From assembly GCF_014839805.1 (NCBI RefSeq), contig NC_051118.1, positions 7,804,391 through 7,868,390 of the forward strand: 64,000 nucleotides of DNA, in the 5' to 3' direction. Position numbers and translations under genes: made by a program. Below are positions 33,524 through 43,000 of the stretch, in pieces; positions within the stretch are counted from its first letter, which is position 1; each line of letters begins with the position of its first letter. This DNA comes from Manduca sexta. Lineage: Eukaryota > Arthropoda > Insecta > Lepidoptera > Sphingidae. Below the pieces are notes generated by a model. It was not told the DNA's origin and did no database searches. It was given only the letters and a program-made list of their open reading frames with translations.

Positions 33524-33866
33524 CATCGCGCTCACCTCATCACGCCACTTTGTGTTACCACCAAGGTGGTGAACACGCGGCGCGGTGTTGTGCTGTTGAA
33601 TGTTACGAGGGATTTTGGGTAGGGACTGGGTTAGGGTTGCCATTGAAGGAATTAGGGTTGCCGTTTATCTGGAGTAGGAATTGAGTTAGGGTTGCATCTG
33701 CCATATAACATGTATTGGTACATGATTTAGGAGATATATCTTTGACGTCCTGGTTAATATGTTAAACAAAATGTTTCGATTTCTAATTTTAAATGTTTGT
33801 CTTCCGGAATTTACGGCAACCCTAGATTAAGTAAATGTGTTCAGTCTTTCTGTACTAGTAAAAGTT

Positions 33867-33872
33867 AATAAA
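33867..33872 (+). promoter_or_regulatory. Candidate polyadenylation signal of TINAGL1
   Basis: AATAAA lies 344 bp after the stop and is followed by a T-rich stretch. The 3' UTR before it carries TTAGGGTTGC three times (33631, 33653, 33686). Confidence 0.45.
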
Positions 33873-35854
33873 TTTGTGCTAATTTTGTCAACTGTCTAGT
33901 GATTAATAACTTAAACAGGCATGCATACTTAAATAGATCCAAATTATACTCCTGATTTAGTGTACTTAAAAATACAAACTTCTAGAAATCACCATTTGCA
34001 CGTCCCATTTTTAGGTTATGTACCAAACGTCAAAATGGCGGGAAGTAACCATAGATAGTATAAATAGTTCTTACTCCCAAAATCCCTAAACATCGACAAA
34101 CGACATTATTGTTGATTCGTTACTTTAGGATACGATCTCTGACCGATTAATTTAAGAAAATTATTTTTTTTATACATTAGCATAAAACATCACTGATTAA
34201 AACTTAATTCGACATATCGCTGCTAAAAATCAAAACAAAAAATAGTCATAAAATAATATTTATTGTACAGTATTTAGTACATTAATATTTTTTGTGTGAA
34301 TCTAACTGCCATTACCAAGTATAACAAAAACAAAAAAATAATAATTTAAACAATTATAACTAGTCTTAGGACATTTTAAAATGTAAATTTAAGTAACTTA
34401 GACAATATAAAGTACTTAGAGGTCAACAAAAGTTGGTTATTTAAAGGGCACTGTATTCGAAAGTTATTTTAAGGCTTCGACCACACTAAAGCTACTTGTC
34501 TATGCCCAATAATTATGATTTACAATTTCCAACTGTCAAACAAACGTCAAATGTCAAATTCTTATTCATGATATTACGGTGCGTTAAGACGTTACCCACG
34601 CTTCGTCTCGAGTCGATGGTATTGGACTAGTGCATTCGCCACATTGCAGTGAGCAGAGAATTTGGCAAAAAATACACGACTCCTTGTCTTTATTGTGATT
34701 GGTTGAAAGACTAACCCGTGACTGACGCATCGGTCTCTCGACCAATCACAAACGTTACAATTAAACGACATCGATTTAAATCGCGTGGTTTTGGATATCC
34801 TAAGGGCGCACATCATAGCTTACATTTTCATCTACGCCAAATACCAAGTTATTGTTGACCTATAATACATTAAATAGTTTACTCTTGTTTATAAAGATAT
34901 TTTCTCTGATTATAAAAACTTAATGTCAGTTATACATTTCTAGACTATAAATTAAGGTTCGTTTCACACTATGTTAGTTTCATATGGGATAGTAAAGAAC
35001 ATAATATCGATTCAAATTGTTACTAGCGTTATATCTGTTTTAGAATTTTCAAAAATGGAACTGCGATTTATGAATTACTGTTGGAAGTGTCAGTTGTTAA
35101 AAAAATGCATTTAATTCCGAACTGTCAACACATCAACTAGCATAGTGTGTAAACGAAATTGACCGAAGTCAGTATATTCAGTGATAAAGGAATGCAAAGT
35201 TTCAATTTTAGTCTTTATTCATAAGATATTAAGATATAAAGCGGGTATTGCTTAAAATCTATTTTTTTAAATTCATCTTTACCAAAAAATTTTAATGCCT
35301 ATCTATTTTCGATATTGAATTCAGGGTATTTAATTAGATCTAAAATGCAAAGATTTTAAGCTCTACTCGTAGTTTTAAGGTTAAATAGTGTAATAAAAAA
35401 GAAAATATTTTTGACATGTTAAAAATTAAAAACATGGTCTCAAAGGCCAATTAATTTGGTTAAAAAATTAGTACAAAATTTTGAGTCGTGTTGAGTGTTA
35501 CATTTTGGCGCCATTTAAGCCTTTATCATATAACATTGATTAGCTACTGTATCCAATATGGTAACTTAGTATTTATTTTGTATTAGTACTTACAAATGTA
35601 ACATAAGTACTTTAAATAAATATAAAATTATATAAATGTGTTTTATTTGATTTAAAACCATTGCATTTATTACAAACAGCCTCAAAAATATTTGGACGAA
35701 TTAAAAAGTTCAAACATACATATTAGAATATCTTTTTGGGATTTAAAATACACTAAACCCTGCAAAAAGGGCGCAAATATAGGCGATTTGGAGTGTCCTA
35801 ATTTGTGCACCTATTTTTCTGACTGACTGTACATTATGAACAATTAATTGTAGA
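33873..35854. other. Intergenic stretch between convergent genes
   Basis: AT-rich. No gene was seen. 34580-34810 is somewhat GC-richer, with 'gattggttgaaag' and 'cgaccaatcacaaac' in inverted arrangement, and may be an unclassified short element. Confidence 0.35.
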
Positions 35855-35866
35855 GTATTTTTTTAT

Positions 35867-36126
35867 ACTGCCTCGGTGGCGTAGTTGTATTGCACGTCCG
35901 GTACAATAGCGCTCTGAGGTCCTGGGTTCGAATCCCGGGTCGGGCAAAGTGATATTTGGGTTTTTCAGCTCAGTATCAGTCCGGAGTCTGGAATTTGTGC
36001 CCGATATGGCGATAGGTTCGCCCCCTATCACATCATGGGACGGAACATACTTGGCGAAAAGTGGGTGCCCTAGTTGCGCCTCTGCATACCCCTTCGGGGA
36101 TAAAATGCGTGATGTTATGTATGTAT
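35867..36126 (+). mobile_element. SINE, family C, with 12-bp target duplication
   Basis: GTATTTTTTTAT occurs at 35855-35866 and 36127-36138. The head has 'gcctcggtggcgtagttg' and 'ggttcgaatcccgggtcgg'; the body and ATGT-repeat tail are intact. It is one of the least decayed copies here. Confidence 0.85.
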
Positions 36127-36138
36127 GTATTTTTTTAT

Positions 36139-36711
36139 GGAATACGAAAAATTGCAATACATTATTGTGCACATTTATACTAATCTATAGTAGGTCCACC
36201 CACAGTAGGCTTGAAGTTAGCCACACAGCGCCTTCTACACAATATATCGGCGCCCGCTAATCTCTAGAAACAATAACTATGTAGACACTTGTCACTAACT
36301 TCATGCCTTCCACGACTGCAACCATACTAATAGCCAAAAGCGGGGAATTCCTCCACCTATAGACAACTGACGTATGTCACTGTATCTGTCATATTTTTTG
36401 ACATAACAATGATTTAAATTATGCTCCAAATTTAAATATTCTTAGTGAATTTATTTGACTACTCAACAAGTAATTTTTTATATTAAGCCCTCGATAGCCA
36501 TCTAGATAGCATGAGTATGTCATTTTTAAATGTCAAACTGGCATTTTCAGTCAAACAGTTAAGGGCCTTTAATATTTAAACACCACTAAATAAAAACTTT
36601 ACGAATGATAAAATATATCTTATTACATAAAACCAATAATGACTAATTATGTAGAGTCTTACCAACACATTTTTCCTTTTTTGTTGTCCATGTTTATTAA
36701 TTCCTTCAGTA
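36139..36711. other. Intergenic, downstream of pallidin
   Basis: No gene. A minus-strand AATAAA at 36693-36698, only 13 bp beyond the pallidin stop, is a possible poly(A) signal. Confidence 0.3.
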
Positions 36712-36795
36712 CTAGCTGCTAGCCGGCTTGCTTTGACTTGCCGCTGTGCTCGCCGCTCTGTTTTTAGCTGCCTTCTCCACATTAGCTGCTCTTGT
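36712..36795 (-). CDS. BLOC1S6: Pallidin exon 5 (terminal)
   Basis: Minus-strand acceptor TTTTGCCAG. It gives TRAANVEKAAKNRAASTAAS, then QSKPASS and TAG. The MITE at 36832-37079 ends 36 bp upstream of the exon. Confidence 0.8.
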   Translation of the reverse strand, partial: TRAANVEKAAKNRAASTAASQSKPASS

Positions 36796-39508
36796 CTGGC
36801 AAAAGTGGAATTATTAATGACATAAGACTATATGGGCGCCGGGAGAGGGGTGCAAGTAGGTGCACGTACACCCCCCTGCCCAGAAAGAAACCACAAAAAA
36901 TATAAGTCACTGAATAAATCTGCAACAATGGGCACTATCGAACACAGAGGTTTTTTTTATGATGAAGCATTTTTAAAAACCCGTGCGATTTTAATTTGAA
37001 AATAAAATTAATGATATTGTGTGGTATAGTGCGTAGGTGCAGATGCACCTCCCTAAAACTAAATTTGACGGCGCCCATGTAAGACTATCAAATGAAATGG
37101 GTTAATTAATAGTGATTATGGAGGTCTGTGTCAAGGTAATTGCTAGTATTTGAACATACAGGATCATTTGGACAATGCGTTAATAAATGAAACCGCTTTT
37201 CTTACACCTCTGCGAACACTGTGCTGAATCATCAATTTTGATATTTTTATGATGTATAAGTATACAGTTTCATTTAACGCAATGTCAAAATAAAAATTGA
37301 TATAAAAAACTCACTTGTAAAGACTGCACGCGTTTATGAATTTGCATCATTGAGCTGGATAACGCCATTAATCTTTCTCTGTTTGTAGCAATATCTGCAA
37401 GCTGTACAAAAGAAAATATAATTGTTTACCTACACATATATTTATAACTTATATCCCTGAATGGTTAGGTTAACTTTTCGCCGTGTGTATTCCGTCCCAT
37501 GATGCGACAGAGGGCGCGCCTATCGCTGTATCGAACGCAAAGTCCAGACTCTGAGCTGATATTGAATATAAGAATCAAACCTTGAACAACCTAGTGATCG
37601 ATCCTGATAATTTTATTACAGCAAGCAGCAGTAAGATTGTGCTTCTGGTATTGCTGACCTCTATGGGCGATGGTGATCACTTACCATCAGGTGGGCCATT
37701 AGTTTATATGCCTTAGGCGGCAATAAAAAAATATAGAGTGAACTTGCTATAGTATAGCAAGTTTACTCTATATTTTTATAGCTATAGCTAAACAGTAGTT
37801 TAGCTATGATAAAAGAAATATCTGGAAGTGCAAATGAAGTTTGTATACTTATTTAAGTATTTCTTAAAATAAACATGTATTTAAACAAAATTGTTTTTAA
37901 GAAATGGTATATAATACAATATATTGATTCTATATAATATTATTTGATAAAATGAATGTATTAAGACAAACAAAAAAGGCAAATGAGATATGAAATTTCA
38001 TAATATTTTCAACAAGTATTTTTTTTTCGTTCATTTATTTTGAGAAATACTCATTTACTTCTCTTTTTGTAAGTTCCACATCCAATATTCTCTTAAACCT
38101 CTGTAATTAATATTTGTGTCAGGTTACTTATTAAAAAATGTTACCAATGCATCAAGCATAGCATCATTCTGTATGTTCTCCATCTTCTGTCTTTCAGATG
38201 TAATCATACTGTGAACTGCTTCTTGCTTCTCTCTGCAAAATGTTTTATTACATATTGTTAGTACAACCACCATATTAAGATATCCAGTTCGAATTTTGGG
38301 TTGGGCAGGGCGATAATGAGTTTTTTTTAGTTTAATATCAACCAGTCTAGAATTGTGTGCAGTAAGTGGCAATCGAATCTCCTCCTATATTCAACCTAAT
38401 ATACCTGGAGAAATATAGGTGTCTTACACCTCTTCCTACCTCTGAAAAGAGCTGGGGAGAGAGGGGGGGATGAATGATGTATCAAAAAGCAGAACCATGT
38501 CACCTCCTAACCCTATGTGACAACGGCAAATTCACAACTTAGAAATATATTGAAATTTTGTGAACTCATTTGGAGTAAAAAAAACAAAAGGGAAAAGGCA
38601 TTATGCTATAAATGTACATATTGTAAGTTACTGTAATGTTAACTATAGTGATAATTTCTTCTTTAGCATGATGTCACATAGAGTATTTAAGGTTCTTGAA
38701 CTACAAATTTAAGAGAGCGTACAACAGTGTAGGTAATAAGCTTACGAAAATCACCTGAAATATATTAACTTTGTAATACTTAGCTCTTGAAATTAAGCAA
38801 CTAAACATACATAAATTATTGTTTTTATTATAAACTATAGGTATAGGTATAGGTTCTCAACCACAAGATCAGGACTTTGTGGGATAGATTCTGAGTTTGC
38901 ATACAAATTTAGTGTATTTATGAATGTAATATGAAGTATACACTTCTTTAGACGAAATTCGTGAGCCATAGATTTATTATCATAATAACAACCCTGTACT
39001 ATACGCCGACCTACTGTTGGACACGGGCGATATTTAATATTTAAATAACAAACTCTCTTGACGAGTGAAAATATAACCCCTATTATTACTGAAAAGGTGC
39101 ACAGCAGTGAAAAATACAGTGCTGATATATTTTGTGATAATGTACGAAAAGTAGTTACTCACGTTAATTCTTTTAAATGTGTATTTATTGTTGTAAGCGG
39201 TGGTTCGTACAGCTCTAGTAAACCTTTAGCCAACAACTTGACGGTCTTTGCATCCTCTTCATTGGTAGGGGTTGTGCTAAAAACATTTTATGTATAAATT
39301 CAATAAGATCGTGATGTTTTATCAGTCAGCCACCGAACGAATATAATAGTAACAATATAACTAGTACTCAGATCTGTTACCTTTCCATTGTATTTTTTTG
39401 TCCACTGTTCTAAATACAGAATAACTGCACCATATATTTTTTTTATTCTTTGCTTTATGCAGTTTGGTAGTTTCACCTGAACAATGTCAACAAACGGTAG
39501 TTTGACAT
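36712..39508 (-). CDS. BLOC1S6: Pallidin-like BLOC-1 subunit 6
   Basis: Five minus-strand exons join in frame: 39508-39477, 39276-39163, 38232-38145, 37401-37315 and 36795-36712 (TAG). They give about 134 residues. The middle reads AKTVKLLAKGLLELYEPPLT, HLKELTEKQEAVHSMITSE, NDAMLDALLADIATNRERLM and MMQIHKRVQSLQTRAANVEK. This matches the pallidin pattern: GLL..Y.P.L and L.ELT, then a long coiled coil ending HKR...LK.RA..L. Pallidin is a coiled-coil subunit of the cytosolic BLOC-1 complex, needed for lysosome-related organelles such as eye pigment granules. Human pallidin is 172 residues, so the N-terminus may be longer or in another exon. The 32-nt first exon is the weakest part. It lies head to head with CASC3. 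Confidence 0.8.
36832..37079. mobile_element. 248-bp MITE with TIRs and 9-bp target duplication
   Basis: The ends ATGGGCGCCG and CGGCGCCCAT are inverted repeats. TAAGACTAT lies at 36823-36831 and 37080-37088. It is in pallidin intron 4. The superfamily is not assigned; an 8-9-bp duplication fits several DNA transposon groups. Confidence 0.75.
37315..37401 (-). CDS. BLOC1S6: Pallidin exon 4
   Basis: Acceptor TTTTGTACAG, donor CAA|GTGAGT, 29 codons with phase 0 at both ends: LADIATNRERLMALSSSMMQ and IHKRVQSLQ. Confidence 0.85.
37480..37730. mobile_element. SINE C fragment (minus) and Bm1-like SINE tail (plus)
   Basis: 37490-37570 holds reversed family C ('gtcccatgatgcgacagagg'). 37615-37730 holds 'gggcgatggtgatcacttac', 'catcaggtgggccatt' and an A-rich end. 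They lie in pallidin intron 3. Confidence 0.5.
37728..37807. repeat. Two adjacent hairpins
   Basis: Arms 37728-37751 and 37753-37776 (24 bp, one mismatch, one-base centre) are followed by 37784-37793 and 37798-37807 (10 bp, loop AGTA). They start at the A-tail of the SINE above, in pallidin intron 3. Confidence 0.8.
38145..38232 (-). CDS. BLOC1S6: Pallidin exon 3
   Basis: Acceptor TTTTGCAG, donor TTG|GTAACA. It gives EKQEAVHSMITSERQKMENI and QNDAMLDAL, a heptad-like region. Confidence 0.82.
38281..38480 (+). mobile_element. Degenerate SINE, family C
   Basis: 'agttcgaattttgggttggg', 'tttaatatcaaccagtctag' and 'cttcctacctctgaaaag' follow the family order. It is antisense in pallidin intron 2. 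Confidence 0.45.
39163..39276 (-). CDS. BLOC1S6: Pallidin exon 2
   Basis: Acceptor GTTTTTAG, donor AC|GTGAGT. It gives TTPTNEEDAKTVKLLAKGLL, then ELYEPPLTTINTHLKEL. It requires two bases from exon 1 (phase 2). Confidence 0.82.
39477..39508 (-). CDS. BLOC1S6: Pallidin exon 1 (tentative)
   Basis: ATG at 39508 reads MSNYRLLTLF plus AG, with donor CAG|GTGAAA, and is the only nearby start that gives the needed phase. An overlapping out-of-frame ATG at 39515 opens a longer frame that cannot be spliced to exon 2 in phase. The true start could also lie in an upstream exon. Confidence 0.45.
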
Positions 39509-39961
39509 CTGTCATATGATTCAGATTTCAGTTTTTGGGATGACATTCTAGATGATAATAATGATATGCGTATCTGCTTTTCATTTTTAATAAAAATACA
39601 ATAAATGAATTCTTGTGTAATCATTTTTATTTCGTCTTTATGATATAAGATTTAAATACATATGTCTTAAATTTATTAAATTACAAGGAGTCCAACAAGT
39701 GTGATTGAATGCGAATGCCTTAGGCGAATGCAATAAATTGTGTGTCAATGACAAACGGAACGTAATTTTTTTATGGCCGCCGGATTCCCTTGCTTGTTTT
39801 GACGTTCTTTGATCTTTCATTTCATTTTTCTGTAAAACGAGAGGGGGATTTTCTTGTTAGCCGCCGAAAACCGTGCGCGAACGACGCCGCCGTTTGTTTT
39901 TCAACTGTGAAATTAAACTATCAATCTGGAAGTTTTACAAGTGCCGAGGGAGGAGGGCGAC
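39509..39961. promoter_or_regulatory. Shared divergent promoter region, pallidin/CASC3
   Basis: About 450 bp separate the two outward-facing start codons. GC content rises towards CASC3 ('ggccgccggattccc', 'cgtgcgcgaacgacgccgcc'). I see no clear TATA box, which suits two housekeeping genes. Confidence 0.55.
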
Positions 39962-40051
39962 ATGACGTCCGAAGCGCGGAGACGGGATCAAGACGATTCC
40001 GGCGAATACTCGGACGCATCGCAAGATATCGAGCACAATAACTCTTTGAAT
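39962..40051 (+). CDS. CASC3: CASC3 exon 1
   Basis: It starts MTSEARRRDQDDSGEYSDAS and ends HNNSLN, with donor AAT|GTGAGT. It is acidic and disordered, like other CASC3 N-termini. Confidence 0.88.
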
Positions 40052-43000
40052 GTGAGTTTTGACCAGGCGGCCACGGTGGCCGGTACTTTCGTTTTGAAGC
40101 CAGTATTACGACACTTTCTCCCGCGTTCTCGCGTGACGGAATTCACATTTCTTTTCATTATATTGAGGTCACGAGTGTCCACCACTCACTGTAACGCAGC
40201 CGTTGTGTTTAGACTTTAATTTTAGAACGCCACGTTGATTGTAAACAAGTTTGTTTAAGCTGTAGCATGCAGTTGTTGAAAGTGGAGGATTGCTTGCAGG
40301 ATGGGCAGCATGAGTCCGACTACGACTCGCAGGGCAGTGAGTCGGAGACGTCTGAACGTGACCCTGACAGCCAGGTGAGTTTCCTTATAAGTATGTTCCA
40401 AATATCATTCATTTTGGTAAAAGTAGGTCTTATAAATTTAGTCATAATAAGACTGAAATAAGTGTGTCTTGTGTACAATAAACATATAAACAAGTATTTT
40501 CCATGTCTAATAAAAATTATTCACACAGACACAAAAAAATAAATGGGTTTAATAAACTTTGTTAATTATTAAGGTTGAATAAATATGTGATGGTAGATAA
40601 AATCAGCGGTATAAAGCGAAATGAAGATAATGATGACTCAAATACCCCTATATATAACATATAGTATACATAATTCCATGAATAATCAATATGGTCAATG
40701 AATGTCTACTTTATAAAGACAACAGTCATTTATTTATACAATAACTGGCATTTCTAACTCTTAATTATATTTATATTTATTAATGTAATCCTTTTGCAGG
40801 CAAAGCTTATAAATTATGGTTTTAAATACAGATTTCTTTTTTAAGCATTACTATAGACCAATAAATATACATAATCAATTCCTCCCCTCCCTCTACCTCG
40901 CCAACTACCCCTAAAAAAGTGATGGTGTTAGCTGTATTAAATAACTAGTAACCCGCCCCGGCTTCGCACGGGTGCAATGCTGATACTAAATACACTACAG
41001 AAAAACTGTGAACGTTGTATATAAAAACATAGCGGCCCGCTCTGGCTTCGCACTTATACTATGTAGTTATACAATACAAATTATGAATTTCGGCATATAA
41101 TTTTTAAATGAGCTCTGGTAAATATTTTGACCATGTTCAAAAAAGGGTTAAACAAAAGATGATCATAATTTTGAAATCTCTTATATTGCATTATGTATGC
41201 TGAGCTTAGAGAATAAATTTGCAATAAATTAAATAATTACCACAATAAGATCTCATCTAATTATGGCTAAAAAGCTGTATATGGAATAAATAGGGAGAAT
41301 AAAATAATTAAACAATATGTTAAATATCTTAAAATTAAATTTATAATGTCAGCTGTAAAATATTCAAATTAAATTAATTTGTGTCACAAAGTTGTTTACG
41401 CACACCAATAAAATTAATGATTCATCTAATTTGTTATATGTTTATTTTAATGTTATATTTACTTGTAATATGTATTTTGTAGCTGTTGCAAGTAGAATTA
41501 TGGACTATCTTCTTTATGTTTTATATTCATTATCACATATTTGTGTGCAAATCCTATCTGCTGCTTACATCTTTAATTAGGACATTGGACAATTTAACAA
41601 CTGGACAGGCATATTCAACTAAGGCTGACTGAGTACCTAATAGTCATTTGGTTGCCCTTTGAAGCTCTCTTACCTAGCTTATATAGCCTATTTTGTTTAT
41701 GACAGTGTATTTTGGGCATTGTACCCCATTGACATAAATTATTATATATTTAAGTGCTACAGCTAGACAGTCCTTTAGTTGCTGTCTTTTATCAATTTCC
41801 TCACAATGCTCAGACCTAAAGGTGATCACCCATAGTTGTATAAGAGCCAACTCTACATTTAAATGGTGTTAAATAAGCGAAACTAAAAAAGAAAGAAAGT
41901 AAATGATAAGAATTTATTTAGAACAGTAAGAAGTTACCAATATGAGATATGAGTAACCATAACTGCATTAGTATAAACTGTGTCACAGTTATTATAGAAC
42001 ATTACAAATATTTATGACTATGTACATTAATGTCAGTTAAAAATGTGCCAAACTTTACATATTAATATGTATATGTATAATCAGTTTGAAGGGCAATCCC
42101 TTATGTTCTCTCCCCTATCTGTATTTGAAAAGATCTCAAAACATCTGTGGAAAATGTTTTTAAAAACATCTGTGGCCATGACATTGAAATGTACAATAGA
42201 ATGAATATAGTTATCTGATAACCAGTTTAGAAATTTAATAATAACAGAGACCTGAATAGCTTGATTGTTTTTTTGTATTATAGTGATGTTTTATGTTAAA
42301 ATTGAGTTCAAACACTAAATGTTACAAGGAGTATATATATATAAAGGGGTAAGGAAGAAAAGTGGGTGCATCTGTTGCTCCTTGCCTAACCTTTGGGGAT
42401 AAAAGGCATGAGTATTTGTTTGTTGTATATAATAAGTAGTTATTACTCATAAATGTCTAAAATATCAACGGTTTTAGTGAATTGGAGATCCAATATTTTA
42501 TTAAATTAATTAGTTGTTTCATATTTGGAAGCATCAAGAAATTTACATAGCTTATATACAATTACTGACCTGAATCAACTTACTATATAACAATAAGTTG
42601 TAATTATTTGTAAAAGGAACTATCTTTTTTTTTTTATAAATTTTTATTGCTAAGTGTGATAGTCAAATGAATGTTTTTTGCAATCTTATCTGATGTTTTT
42701 GTAGTCATCATGGCCAATGTTTTAGGCAATAGTTAGCTAATGCACCTATAAATCTTATTTTAAAATGTATATTAAAATAATTTTTATAGCCATTTATTGA
42801 CACAGGCTGATCCCGGAATGTGACACTTACGTGGGCCACTATGGCGGGTTTTAACACCTTGTGTGCGGTGGTCGCTATCTGGGCGGATATAAAATATATC
42901 TTACCACCAGTAAATTTATTTAATATTTTGAACAACCAAGTATTGAATGTTATTATCCCTGCAGGACAGTACTCATACATTATAAAACACAATATTTAAT

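Noticed and set aside
34592..34816. 74-codon minus-strand frame
   Set aside because: No domain was seen. The region has short inverted blocks and may be a small element.
39300..39515. Pallidin start at the ATG at 39515
   Set aside because: Its frame reaches the donors in phase 0 and cannot join exon 2, which needs phase 2.
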